DNA of 64,000 nt, from contig NZ_JASNWE010000005.1 in assembly GCF_030283145.1 (NCBI RefSeq), positions 868,001-932,000 on the forward strand. Reading direction: 5' to 3'. Position numbers and translations under genes: made by a program. Of this stretch, positions 38,101 to 45,967 are shown piece after piece (the first letter of the stretch is position 1; every line of letters starts with the position of its first letter). A model generated the notes under the pieces. That model worked only from the letters and a program-made list of their open reading frames with translations. It did no database searches and was not told the origin of the DNA. The DNA comes from Actinomadura xylanilytica (lineage in GTDB: Bacteria; Actinomycetota; Actinomycetes; Streptosporangiales; Streptosporangiaceae).

Positions 38101-39129
38101 GTCGGTGAAGATGATGCCGTCCGGGAAGCGTTCGGCCACCCGGTGCGCCCAGTGCAGCGCGAGGGTGGTCTTCCCGACGCCGGCCATGCCCTGGATCACC
38201 ACGGCGCGGGGCAGCTCGCTCTGGGAGACCAGCAGGTCGAGCTTGCCGAGGCTGACGGCGCGGCCGGTGAAGTACGGGTTGTCGGCGGGCAGCGGGGGGG
38301 CCGGCTGCCGTCCGGCGGGGGTCTCCAGCCGGACGGCGGAGCGGGCGGCGATCCCGGCCAGCGGCGCCTCCTGCGGGTCCGCCTGCGCACCGGCGGCCCC
38401 CTCGCGCCCGGAGGCCGGCCACTCGTCGCCCCACGGGCTCGCGGCGCGGCGCAGCGCGTCGGGGTCGAGGATCGTCAGCGGGCGGGGGCGCCGGCCGATG
38501 ATCCCCTTGTCGCGCCACAGCCGGAACCAGCGCACCAGCGTCTCGCGGGAGATGCCCGACCAGTTGGCCAGCTCGGCCTGGCTGAGCCGCAGCGGTATCT
38601 CGACGCCCCGCGCCGTGGGATCGCCGAACCGGTGCGCCAGCTCCAGCAGGTGGTAGGCGAGGCGCTGCGGGTGCTCGGCGGCGCGGATCGCGTGCCGCCG
38701 CCCGCCGAGCGTGACGGTCTGCGCGATGGCGTGCATCATCGCCTCGGCCACCTGCGGGTTGGCGGCCAGCAGGCTGCCAAACTTGCGGCGGTCGATGCGC
38801 AGCGCGGCGAGGTGGTCCAGCGCCGCGACCGTGCCGCGCTGCGGGTGCCCCCAGGGGGCCAGCGCGCCGATCAGGTCCCCGGCGCCGAACAGGTCGATGA
38901 TCGACTCGTCGCCCTCGCTGGAGTCGACGAACTCCTTGGCGACCACGCTGGTGGTGGTGCGCGCGCCCGCGGCGAAGACCACGTACACCCCCGGGGCGGC
39001 GACGCCCTGGTGGCACAGCATCCCGCCGGGCGGGACGTCGGTGCGGCGCCCCATCGCGCGCAGCGCCTGCCGGTCGGTCGGGGACAGCCGGTCCCAGAAG
39101 CCGCCGGGCCGCACGTCATGATCGATCAC
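35194..39129 (-). CDS. Giant regulator: Crp-type sensor and HTH fused to NB-ARC ATPase and TPR array
   Basis: A 1,311-residue protein. Residues ~1-140 form a cNMP-binding-type barrel, and ~165-225 a Crp helix-turn-helix (IPLRLSQAELANWSGISRETLVRWF). An NB-ARC STAND ATPase lies at ~280-640, with P-loop GMAGVGKTT at 314-322, Walker B-like LLILDN at 393-398, GFLPLAL at 477-483 and MHD in RFRMHDLLRDFAR at ~616. About fifteen TPR-like repeats run from ~700 to 1,290. In the barrel, the cassette position reads GDLIGALAPWG, with Ala replacing the usual Glu, so cAMP binding is doubtful. The GTG start follows GGAGGG. It may switch transcription upon TPR-ligand binding and ATP-driven assembly. Confidence 0.88.
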   Translation of the reverse strand: MIDHDVRPGGFWDRLSPTDRQALRAMGRRTDVPPGGMLCHQGVAAPGVYVVFAAGARTTTSVVAKEFVDSSEGDESIIDLFGAGDLIGALAPWGHPQRGTVAALDHLAALRIDRRKFGSLLAANPQVAEAMMHAIAQTVTLGGRRHAIRAAEHPQRLAYHLLELAHRFGDPTARGVEIPLRLSQAELANWSGISRETLVRWFRLWRDKGIIGRRPRPLTILDPDALRRAASPWGDEWPASGREGAAGAQADPQEAPLAGIAARSAVRLETPAGRQPAPPLPADNPYFTGRAVSLGKLDLLVSQSELPRAVVIQGMAGVGKTTLALHWAHRVAERFPDGIIFTDLRGTTRGHVTPAEAMGQVLRGAGLPGDQLPRTEDELSAQCRSLLGERRVLLILDNAASARQIRPLLAAMGSGLVVVTTQRRLPALVEDADVRTLELREMATQEAVDLIAAVLGPGDDRVRGEHRAVARLARECGFLPLALGVMAGKLAENPGESIAGTVRELADRDTPAPAPYPAGLPMAGAHEGGTHGTGLQETGAHGLHTVLSPTFEVAYRGLRKDQRTAFRLLGLTAGPDFTPSALAALLDRPADKARACLEGLRQAYLVHDVAPGRFRMHDLLRDFARARGLSEDADNDRQAAQRRLLAGYLGEARRAGAAVARTRRPILAGSCAQEPRATRRPAPGPDPSATRGDPAGSARAAGLAWFEAERRNLVAAVHQASRLGLHRTCWELADALFDFQAFRRYSDDNIAVHQAGLRAARTEEDWAAAAVMLHNLAVAHFELGRSVQAVGYGEDARRGFRSTDPPDRYGEAVALATLADVHAALGRYLTAIEHARRSLDIHRELGDDGGVAKGHETLARAHLGLGGYEAALGHAGRALDVRRRVGDLPGVAETLLTLAQVHRRRGDVHEAVSHALEALYIRQDQADRHGTAQALTELARMNAALGLRDMARRDAEQALRTYRALGARRGEARALTTLGMLMCDAARFAEAFTYCGQALLLHREIGDRHGEAETIAQIGIAHWRLGRYREAREQLVRALEIRREIGDQHGEAHDLEHLSVVMRRLGRHQEAFVHGLEALDLWLRLGAQAGLAGTLGSLARTYLGLGLPEEAEVAARQALRIREAIGDWYGMGVGMDTFAAVLRRSGRPEEALEKEREALRLLGEVGDRHGEGTALVHLAAIQLDLGRADEALETGRRSLDLATELGDTREQAYSLRTMGRACLQLGKHARAVGHFQAETVIRRDMDDHRGQWLALEQLRDSHLVLGDHTAAADCARRARAVGKWLEAEGAGWLDGPGEPAGLAGPAGPVKV

Positions 39130-39408
39130 GCCTCACCCTCCCGAACCGGTCCAGGACGGAAGCGGCGATCGCCGCGGCACCGCCCGTACGGGTCGATCCT
39201 GGCCCTCCACGCTCCATCCTGGGGCATCGGTCGCGAACACCGGCACCGAATGGCACGGTTGGGCAGCGTCTGGCGACCCAATCGGCGGCGCACCCGCGCC
39301 CGCGCGGTATCGGAGCGGCGCATGGTGGAAGATGGTCCCGGCGGGACGGCCGGTCCCCCGCGCCGGCCCGTACCATCCGCCGTTCACGGCCCGCGAGGAG
39401 GGCGAAGG

Positions 39409-40074
39409 ATGAGCTACACGGGAATCGTCGAGTCCGGAGGCAGGCCCGACGTCCGGGAACTGCCCGGCCTGACGATCACGAAGGTCTCGGTCGGCCCCTA
39501 CGACAACAACGCCTACGTGCTGCGCTGCCCGGTCACCGGGGAGCAGCTGCTCGTGGACGCGGCCAACGAGGCGCCCCGGCTGCTGGAGCTGATCGGTGAC
39601 GGGCCGCTCGCCCGGATCGTGACGACGCACCGGCACCAGGACCACTGGATGGCGCTGAGCGAGGTGGCGCGGGCCACCGGCGCCCCGGTGACCGCCCACC
39701 CCTTCGACGCCGAGCCGCTGCCCGAGCCGGTCGACGATCCGGTGGAGCACGGCGGCACCGTGCGGGTCGGCCGCGCGACGCTGGAGGTGATCCACCTGCG
39801 CGGGCACACGCCCGGCTCGATCGCGCTGCTGTACGACGCCGGCGGGGAGCTCGCGGACCGGCCGCACCTGTTCACCGGCGACAGCCTCTTCCCGGGCGGG
39901 GTCGGCAACACCTGGGGCGACCCGACCCTGTTCAAGCAGCTGCTGAGCGATGTGGAGGAGCGCGTCTTCGACCGGCTTCCCGACGCGACCTGGTTCTACC
40001 CCGGTCACGGCAAGGACTCGACCCTCGGCCGGGAGCGCCCCTCCCTCCCCGAGTGGCGCGCCCGCGGCTGGTAG
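39409..40074 (+). CDS. Metallo-beta-lactamase-fold hydrolase (glyoxalase II-like)
   Basis: A 221-residue MBL-fold enzyme. The metal motif is TTHRHQDHW (HxHxDH); further ligands lie in HLRGHTPGSIALL, FTGDSLFPGGVGNT and the end FYPGHGKDST. The layout fits glyoxalase II-like thioester hydrolases. The ATG at 39409 has the purine-rich AGGAGGGCGAAGG upstream. It is divergent from the giant STAND gene, and the 279-bp gap shows no clear operator. Confidence 0.87.
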   Translation: MSYTGIVESGGRPDVRELPGLTITKVSVGPYDNNAYVLRCPVTGEQLLVDAANEAPRLLELIGDGPLARIVTTHRHQDHWMALSEVARATGAPVTAHPFDAEPLPEPVDDPVEHGGTVRVGRATLEVIHLRGHTPGSIALLYDAGGELADRPHLFTGDSLFPGGVGNTWGDPTLFKQLLSDVEERVFDRLPDATWFYPGHGKDSTLGRERPSLPEWRARGW

Positions 40075-40110
40075 CCGCCTTGACGGGGCGCGTACCCGGG
40101 GTCGGGGGAC

Positions 40111-40139
40111 GCGGGGTCAGTTGAAGATGCTGACCCCGC
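40111..40139. terminator. Terminator overlapping the 3' end of a small coding gene
   Basis: GCGGGGTCAG (40111-40120) and CTGACCCCGC (40130-40139) pair perfectly around a 9-nt loop. The right arm and loop encode the last residues (GVSIFN, stop) of the minus-strand gene at 40117, so one hairpin ends both convergent genes. Confidence 0.75.
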
Positions 40140-40263
40140 CGGGGCCGACGAGGAGGCCGACCACGATGAGGACGGCGCCCCACAGGATGTCGCGACGCGC
40201 CAGGAGCACGTAGATACCGGAAACCACGAGGACCACGGCGATGAGCCACAGAATGAGTGCCAT
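40117..40263 (-). CDS. Small two-helix membrane protein (48 aa)
   Basis: Starts at ATG 40263. Two hydrophobic helices (ALILWLIAVVLVVSGIYVLLA and ILWGAVLIVVGLLV) are joined by RRD and end with GPGGVSIFN, a tail I have seen in other actinomycete mini-membrane proteins. The coding end doubles as a terminator stem. Function unknown. Confidence 0.7.
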   Translation of the reverse strand: MALILWLIAVVLVVSGIYVLLARRDILWGAVLIVVGLLVGPGGVSIFN

Positions 40264-40403
40264 GCCGCCGTGGTCCCCACAGAGAAGACCAACAAACAAC
40301 CCTCAGTCCGACGGATAGGACATAAAGGTCACACTCTCTGTCCCTCCCCTCCGGTCTCCCGCCGGTCACCGCAGCGTGAGCCCCTCGGAACCACCGGTAC
40401 AGG

Positions 40404-41075
40404 GTGTTCGTTTCTCCAACCACCACTGACCTCGGGGCCGAGACCAGGAGAGCCGACATCCACGAACTCAACGAGGTGGACCCGGGGACGGCCCTGCGTT
40501 ACCCGGCCGGATCGCTGGTGCTCGTCGCGGGCCTGCCGGGGGCGGGCAAGAGCACCCTGCTCGACCGCGTCTTCGGGCTGCGCGGCGACGAGACCCGCCC
40601 GGTCGTCTCCGGCGGCGTGCTGGTGATCGACTCGCGCCAGTCGCGGAACCGGTGGGCGCGGGTCCTGACCCCGTTCCCGCCGCGCGCCCGCACCCCACTG
40701 GTGCACGCGACCCACGTGTGGCGCATCGGGCGCGCGGTGCACGCGGGCCACGACGTCGTCGCGCACACCCGGGGCACCTGGCCGCACATCCTGCGCGGCT
40801 TCGCCTGGCTGGCACGGCGGCGCGGCGGCCAGATGCACCTGATCCTCATCGACGTCGACCCGGTGACCGCGCGGGCCGGGCAGTTCTCCCGCGGCCGGAT
40901 CGTCACCGGCCGGACCTTCGCCCGGCACTGCCGCCGCTGGAGGCCGCTGATCCGGCAGGCCCAGGCCGGCGCCGTCCCCCCGGCCGACGGCGTCACGGTG
41001 CTCGACCGCGACGCCGCCGACAGGCTGGAGCACATCCGCTTCGGCCCGCCGGCGCGCTCCGGCGCGGAACGCTAG
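40404..41075 (+). CDS. P-loop NTPase/kinase-like protein (AAA_33 type)
   Basis: A ~223-residue protein with Walker A GLPGAGKSTLLDRVFG, then VLVIDSRQSRNRW, a helical lid region and LILIDVDPVTARAGQFSRGR. It resembles small zeta-toxin/polynucleotide kinase-like ATPases found in filamentous actinomycetes. The start is uncertain. GTG 40404 gives a low-complexity leader. A good AGGAG lies 7 nt before an in-frame ATC at 40458, which is not a standard start. GTG 40476 is also in frame. Substrate unknown. Confidence 0.72.
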   Translation: MFVSPTTTDLGAETRRADIHELNEVDPGTALRYPAGSLVLVAGLPGAGKSTLLDRVFGLRGDETRPVVSGGVLVIDSRQSRNRWARVLTPFPPRARTPLVHATHVWRIGRAVHAGHDVVAHTRGTWPHILRGFAWLARRRGGQMHLILIDVDPVTARAGQFSRGRIVTGRTFARHCRRWRPLIRQAQAGAVPPADGVTVLDRDAADRLEHIRFGPPARSGAER

Positions 41076-41164
41076 CGCAGGCCGAACCCGCAGGTGCGCC
41101 CGTCAGGACATCGGCCACGTGTCTATAGGGTCGGGGCAGCGTTCGGACCAGGAGAGGCGGCAGC

Positions 41165-42250
41165 ATGGCACAGCAGGTACGCGGCGTGATCGCACCAGGC
41201 AGGGGCGAGCCGGTGCGGATCGAGACGATCACGGTCCCCGACCCGGGACCGGGCGAGGCGGTCGTCCAGATCCAAGCCTGCGGCGTCTGCCACACCGACC
41301 TGCACTACCGCGAGGGCGGCATCAACGACGACTTCCCGTTCCTGCTCGGACACGAGGCCGCCGGCGTGGTGGAGTCGGTCGGCGCCGGCGTCACCGAGGT
41401 CGAGCCCGGCGACTTCGTCGTGCTGAACTGGCGGGCGGTCTGCGGGCAGTGCCGGGCCTGCCGGCGGGGACGGCCGTGGTACTGCTTCGACACCCACAAC
41501 GCGTCCCAGAAGATGACGCTCGCCGACGGCACCGAACTGTCGCCCGCGCTCGGCATCGGCGCGTTCGCCGACAAGACGCTGGTCGCCGCCGGCCAGTGCA
41601 CCAAGGTCGACGCCGCCGCCCGTCCCGAGGTCGCGGGGCTGCTCGGCTGCGGCGTGATGGCCGGGCTCGGCGCGGCGATCAACACCGGCGGAGTGGGCCG
41701 GGGCGACTCGGTCGCGGTCATCGGCTGCGGCGGGGTCGGCGCGGCGGCCGTGCTCGGCGCCCGGCTGGCCGGCGCCGCGAAGATCATCGCGATCGACCTG
41801 GACGAGCGCAAGCTCGCCACCGCCACCGGCCTCGGCGCCACGCACACCGTGCACGCGAAGGACGCCGACGTCGTGGCGGCCGTGCAGGAGCTGACCGGCG
41901 GATTCGGCGCGGACGTCGTCATCGACGCGGTCGGGCGCCCCGAGACCTACAAGCAGGCCTTCTACGCCCGCGACCTCGCCGGGACGGTGGTACTGGTGGG
42001 CGTGCCCACCCCGGAGATGACGCTGGAGCTGCCGCTGCTGGACGTCTTCGGCCGCGGCGGGTCGCTGAAGTCCTCCTGGTACGGCGACTGTCTGCCGTCC
42101 CGCGACTTCCCGATGCTCATCGACCTCCACCTCCAGGGCCGGCTCGACCTCGACGCGTTCGTGTCCGAGACGATCGCGCTCGACGGGGTGGAGGCCGCGT
42201 TCGAGAAGATGCACCACGGCGACGTGCTGCGCTCGGTCGTGGTGTTCTGA
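41165..42250 (+). CDS. mscR: S-(hydroxymethyl)mycothiol dehydrogenase
   Basis: A 361-residue zinc-dependent medium-chain dehydrogenase. Catalytic zinc ligands lie in QACGVCHTDLHYREGG and GHEAAGVVE, and the structural zinc in CGQCRACRRGRPWYC. NAD-binding is in VAVIGCGGVGAAAVLGARLAGA. The opening QQVRGVIAPGRGEPV and the distinctive FDTHNASQKMTL fit the mycothiol-dependent formaldehyde dehydrogenase. It oxidises the formaldehyde-mycothiol adduct with NAD. Its stop overlaps the start of an MBL hydrolase (TGATG), a conserved partner. AGGAGAGG precedes the ATG. Confidence 0.92.
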   Translation: MAQQVRGVIAPGRGEPVRIETITVPDPGPGEAVVQIQACGVCHTDLHYREGGINDDFPFLLGHEAAGVVESVGAGVTEVEPGDFVVLNWRAVCGQCRACRRGRPWYCFDTHNASQKMTLADGTELSPALGIGAFADKTLVAAGQCTKVDAAARPEVAGLLGCGVMAGLGAAINTGGVGRGDSVAVIGCGGVGAAAVLGARLAGAAKIIAIDLDERKLATATGLGATHTVHAKDADVVAAVQELTGGFGADVVIDAVGRPETYKQAFYARDLAGTVVLVGVPTPEMTLELPLLDVFGRGGSLKSSWYGDCLPSRDFPMLIDLHLQGRLDLDAFVSETIALDGVEAAFEKMHHGDVLRSVVVF

Positions 42251-42879
42251 TGGCCGCCCGGATCGACCACCTGGTCACCTCCGGCACGTTCTCCCTCGAC
42301 GGAGGGACGTGGGAGGTCGACAACAACGTGTGGATCGTCGGCGACGACGACGAGGCGATCGTCATCGACGCCGCGCACGACGCCGACGCCATCGCCGCGG
42401 CGGTCGGCAACCGGCGGCTCCTGGCGATCGTGTCGACGCACGGCCACGACGACCACGTCGACGCGGCCCCGGCGGTCTCGGCCCGCACCGGCGCGCCCGT
42501 GCTGCTGCACCCCGGCGACCTGATGCTGTGGAAGCAGCGGCACCCCGACCTGAACCCCACCGGCGAACTGTCGGACGGCCAGGTCGTCGAGGTCGCCGGC
42601 ATCGGCCTGCGCGTCCTGCACACCCCGGGCCACAGCCCCGGCGCGGTGTGCCTGTACGCGCCCGATCTCGGCACCGTCTTCTCCGGCGACACGCTGTTCG
42701 CCGGCGGGCCGGGCGCCACGGGGCGGTCCTACTCCGACTTCCCGACCATCATCACCTCGATCCGCGAGCGGCTGCTGACACTCCCGGCCGAGACCGAGGT
42801 CCGCACCGGTCACGGCGAGAGCACCACCGTCGGCGCCGAGGCCCCGCACCTGGACGAGTGGATCGCCCGCGGCCACTGA
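42250..42879 (+). CDS. MBL-fold hydrolase, probable S-formylmycothiol hydrolase partner
   Basis: A 209-residue metallo-beta-lactamase-fold enzyme. The motif STHGHDDHVDAA has the HxHxDH ligands; others lie in HTPGHSPGAVCLY, FSGDTLFAGGPG and RTGHGESTTVG. It begins within the mscR stop, so it is translationally coupled. Paired MBL enzymes next to mycothiol-dependent formaldehyde dehydrogenase are thought to hydrolyse S-formylmycothiol to formate. The pairing is known; the reaction here is inferred. Confidence 0.88.
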   Translation: MAARIDHLVTSGTFSLDGGTWEVDNNVWIVGDDDEAIVIDAAHDADAIAAAVGNRRLLAIVSTHGHDDHVDAAPAVSARTGAPVLLHPGDLMLWKQRHPDLNPTGELSDGQVVEVAGIGLRVLHTPGHSPGAVCLYAPDLGTVFSGDTLFAGGPGATGRSYSDFPTIITSIRERLLTLPAETEVRTGHGESTTVGAEAPHLDEWIARGH

Positions 42880-43030
42880 CCGCCACGGCCGCTGACCGTC
42901 CGGGGCGTGCTGACCGGGAGGTGAGATTCCGGTTCGGCGCGAGACGGCGGGCCGGTGTGCGGATAGTGTCCCCTTCTGGCGGGCGGGCCGCGGTGCGCCT
43001 CCACGGCTGTCCGGCGACTCGGGAGGTGTG

Positions 43031-43810
43031 ATGCGGCTCAGCGCGACGCCCGTCGTACTCGCCTTGTGCTCGATTCCGTTCGCCGCCGCGTGCGGCACCG
43101 ACACCGGCCAGGCGGGGGCGGGGGCGGGGGCGCTGAACGTTCCGCCGCCGATGGCCGGCGGATCGGCCGCGCCGCCTGCGGACCCAGGGGCCACGCCGCC
43201 GGCACCGCCCTCGAGCGGCGCCGCGGTCTCCCCGCAGGACCGGGCGGCCGAGCCGCTCGGCAAGCGGGGCGCGTGGCGCATCACCACCTACTACACCGCC
43301 GTGCAGAGCTTCCACCGCGGCAAGGCCAAAGCGGTGCGCGGCTGCCCCAAACTGCATTGCAGCCACGGCACCACGCCGCTGGGCTCCTACCCCGCCGGTT
43401 TCCTCAAGGTGATCCAGATGGAGGGCAGCGGCCGGATCACCAGCGGCCCGCACGCGGGCCGCTACCTCAACTGGTCGCACAGCGTCGGCTGGTGGCTGGA
43501 CGACACCACCCGCGACTCCGGGGCCGCCCCGCTGCGGGCCTGGGGGTCGGCGGCGGCCGACCGGTCGGTGCTCGCCCGGGGGCGGCGGTTCGTGATCATG
43601 GGCTGCGGCCGGGACGGGAACGGCCGCCCCGTCCCGGCGAAGGTGTGCGACACCTTCCGCAAGGCCCGCTGGACGGTCACCGACCTGTTCCGTCCGGGCT
43701 ACGGGGGCGAGCACCACGCCGATGTCTACATCGGTGAGGAGACCGGTCCGGGCTTCGCCGGATCCGACCTCTACACCACCCTGCGCGGCGCCACCCTGGC
43801 CTCCGCCTAG
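43031..43810 (+). CDS. Lipoprotein with C-terminal 3D/double-psi barrel-like domain
   Basis: A 259-residue exported protein. The signal SATPVVLALCSIPFAAAC ends in a lipobox (FAAAC), followed by a Gly/Ala/Pro-rich linker to residue ~75. The folded part starts at WRITTYYTAVQSFH and has conserved Cys in GCPKLHCSHGTTPLGSYPAGF, then GCGRDGNGRPVPAKVCDTFRKARWTVTDLF and DVYIGEE. This resembles RlpA/3D-type barrels of cell-wall-acting proteins. The ATG at 43031 has GGGAGG upstream. It converges with the cyclase gene, 4-nt overlap. Activity unproven. Confidence 0.75.
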   Translation: MRLSATPVVLALCSIPFAAACGTDTGQAGAGAGALNVPPPMAGGSAAPPADPGATPPAPPSSGAAVSPQDRAAEPLGKRGAWRITTYYTAVQSFHRGKAKAVRGCPKLHCSHGTTPLGSYPAGFLKVIQMEGSGRITSGPHAGRYLNWSHSVGWWLDDTTRDSGAAPLRAWGSAAADRSVLARGRRFVIMGCGRDGNGRPVPAKVCDTFRKARWTVTDLFRPGYGGEHHADVYIGEETGPGFAGSDLYTTLRGATLASA

Positions 43811-45411
43811 GCGGTGGGCGGCGGCTCGGCGCCGGCGGGACGCGGTGAGGCCAGGCGGGTGGCCCGGGTGCGTCCGCGCAGGACGACCTCCTCGCCCAGG
43901 CACCAGCGCGCCGCCTCGTCCGCGCCGGCCTCCTCGACCACCGAGCCGGAGGCGAGCACACCGCCGTCGGCGCCCTTGGCCAGGTCGGTGAGGCGGGCGG
44001 CCTCGTTGACCGGGTCGCCGATGACGGTGTACTCGAAGCGCTCCTCGGCGCCGATGTGCCCGGCGACCGCCTCCCCTGCCGACACCCCGACCCCCGCCCG
44101 CAGGCTCGGGACGTCGGCGCGGAGCCGGACGGCGAGCTCGCGGGCGGCGGCGAGGGAGCGGGCCGCCGCGCCGTCCAGCGCCAGCGGAGCCCCGAAGATC
44201 GCCAGCGCGGCGTCGCCCTCGAACTTGTTGATCCAGCCGCCGTGCGCGCCGATCACCTCGACCACCACCGCGAAGAAGTCGTTCAGGAGCCGGACCACCT
44301 CGGCCGGCGGCCGGTCGGCGGCCAGCCGGGTGGAGCCGGCGATGTCCACGAAGATCACCGCGACCTCGCGCAGCTCCCCGCCGAGACCGGTGCCGCGCTC
44401 CAGCGCGACCCGGGCGACGTCCGCGCCGACCTGCCGGCCGAACAGGTCCTGGAGCCGGGCGTGCTCGCGCAGCCCGGAGGCCATGTGGTTGAACCCGGCC
44501 TGGAGCAGCCCGACCTCGCTGGCGTCGTAGACCGGGACCTCCGCCTCCAGGTCGCCGCGCTCGACCCGGGCCAGCCCGAGCCGGACCGACTCCACCGGGT
44601 CGGCGATCGCGCGGGCCGCGCCGTAGGTGACGCCGAGGCCGACGGCGAGGGCGGTGCCGCCGAGCGCGAGCACCGCCAGCGCGAAGTCGCGCAGGGTGAC
44701 CTCGGCGATGAGGAACGAGCCGGTCGCGAGCGCGATCAGCCCGAGGATCGGCACGGCGGTGCCGAGCGCCCAGGCCAGCACGGAGCGGGCCACCACGCCG
44801 GGCAGGCCGGAGCGGCGCGGCGTCCCGCTGCGCAGCGCGGTGGTCACGGCCCGGCGCAGCAGCCGTTCGGTCAGCAGGTAGACGACCGTGCAGGTGGTGA
44901 GGCCGCCGAGCAGGCTGGTCAGCCCGAGCTTGATCGCGAGCAGGTGCGAGAACGGCGCGTTGACCACGACCCAGCCGAGGGTGCCGACGCCCCAGAGCGT
45001 CAGGTGCACGGCGGTCATCCGCAGCGGCCCGTACAGCAGCAGCGACCGTTCGTGCCGGTCGGGGGCGCCGTGCCGCTCGGCCAGCCGCCGGACCCTGCGG
45101 AAGAACCGCTCGCCGAGGACGAGGCCGACCGGGACCGCGGCGACGACGTAGGCGGTGAAGACGGCGTAGTTGAAGACGCGCAGCCGTGCGGAGACCTCGC
45201 CGGGCGGGTCGGGGATCACCACGGTGAACAGCAGGACCACCAGGGCGCCGCCGAGGTTGGCCAGGCCCGTCGCGAGGGTGACCAGGACGCGGGCGCGGCG
45301 GGCGATCGCGGCGCGCGTGTCACCGGGACGGCCGTCGATCAGGCGCCAGAGCGGCCCGAGCAGGCGCCGCTTCGGCCGGACGGCCGCGGGTCCCGTCTCC
45401 TCGCTCTTCAC
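43807..45411 (-). CDS. Membrane adenylate/guanylate cyclase (class III) with HAMP
   Basis: A 534-residue protein with six predicted N-terminal membrane helices (residues ~40-275), a HAMP-type linker (AIADPVESVRLGLARVERGDLEAEVPVYDASEVGLLQ) and a C-terminal class III cyclase domain at ~335-510. The catalytic set is visible: first metal Asp in FVDIAGSTRL, Lys and second Asp in NKFEGDAALAIFG, and the later Asp and Asn-x-x-x-Arg in VIGDPVNEAARL. The layout matches Rv1319c/Rv1320c-type mycobacterial cyclases. GTG start at 45411. The membrane ligand is unknown. Confidence 0.92.
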   Translation of the reverse strand: MKSEETGPAAVRPKRRLLGPLWRLIDGRPGDTRAAIARRARVLVTLATGLANLGGALVVLLFTVVIPDPPGEVSARLRVFNYAVFTAYVVAAVPVGLVLGERFFRRVRRLAERHGAPDRHERSLLLYGPLRMTAVHLTLWGVGTLGWVVVNAPFSHLLAIKLGLTSLLGGLTTCTVVYLLTERLLRRAVTTALRSGTPRRSGLPGVVARSVLAWALGTAVPILGLIALATGSFLIAEVTLRDFALAVLALGGTALAVGLGVTYGAARAIADPVESVRLGLARVERGDLEAEVPVYDASEVGLLQAGFNHMASGLREHARLQDLFGRQVGADVARVALERGTGLGGELREVAVIFVDIAGSTRLAADRPPAEVVRLLNDFFAVVVEVIGAHGGWINKFEGDAALAIFGAPLALDGAAARSLAAARELAVRLRADVPSLRAGVGVSAGEAVAGHIGAEERFEYTVIGDPVNEAARLTDLAKGADGGVLASGSVVEEAGADEAARWCLGEEVVLRGRTRATRLASPRPAGAEPPPTA

Positions 45412-45451
45412 GAGGGTGGAGATTATCCCCTTTTGCCGGACGTTCCCTACA

Positions 45452-45955
45452 TCAGGTCTCGATCGGCTCGAGCATCCGGTGCGGCTCCCGGAGCGCCAGG
45501 GTCACCGCGTCCCGCCGTCGGCCGAGGCCCGGACCGACGTGGATCTCCACGTCCTCGGGCGCGACGAACCGGTCGCACTCGGGGCAGGTGCCGTCCGGGC
45601 CGAGCCTGCTGCCGCACGCGGCGTGCAGGAACAGCCGGCACGCCCCGCCGTCCAGATGCCGCTCGCCCCAGCGGGCGAGCGTGTGCACGACCGGCCACAG
45701 TTCGGTCCCCATCGAGGTGAGGACGTACTCGTGGCCGTGCTTGTCGAGCACGCCCGCCTCGGTGAGCGCGTGGAGGCGGGACGAGAGCACCGCCCGCGGG
45801 ATGTCCAGGTGGGCCTGGAAGTCGCTGAACCGGCGCACGCCGTAGAACGCGTCCCGGACGATCAGCAGCGTCCAGCGCTCGCCCACCACCTCCAGCGCGC
45901 GGGCCAGCGAGCAGTCCTGCGCCGCGTAGTCCTTGCCGAGTCCCATGACCGTCAC
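45452..45955 (-). CDS. HxlR-family transcriptional regulator
   Basis: A ~167-residue winged-helix regulator. The HxlR signature is clear: CSLARALEVVGERWTLLIVRDAFYGVRRFSDFQ, then RAVLSSRLHALTEAGVL. A short C-terminal extension has paired Cys (AACGSRLGPDGTCPECDRF), a possible zinc site. The start is GTG 45955 or ATG 45946. Divergent from an MFS exporter, with a mirrored 16-bp operator pair between them, so it likely represses that pump and itself. Confidence 0.9.
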   Translation of the reverse strand: MTVMGLGKDYAAQDCSLARALEVVGERWTLLIVRDAFYGVRRFSDFQAHLDIPRAVLSSRLHALTEAGVLDKHGHEYVLTSMGTELWPVVHTLARWGERHLDGGACRLFLHAACGSRLGPDGTCPECDRFVAPEDVEIHVGPGLGRRRDAVTLALREPHRMLEPIET

Positions 45956-45967
45956 GATACCCGCCCC

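Noticed and set aside
35326..40074. A very long plus-strand open frame antisense to the Crp/NB-ARC/TPR gene
   Set aside because: Extreme GC at codon positions leaves the opposite frame free of stops. The translation is Arg/Gly/Pro/Val-rich low complexity until 39409, where the true MBL gene begins in the same frame.
43807..45411. A direct functional link between the membrane cyclase and the two Crp-family regulators at 34.4-39.1 kb
   Set aside because: They are several kb apart with unrelated genes between. The large regulator's barrel lacks a key binding residue, so the link is only speculation.
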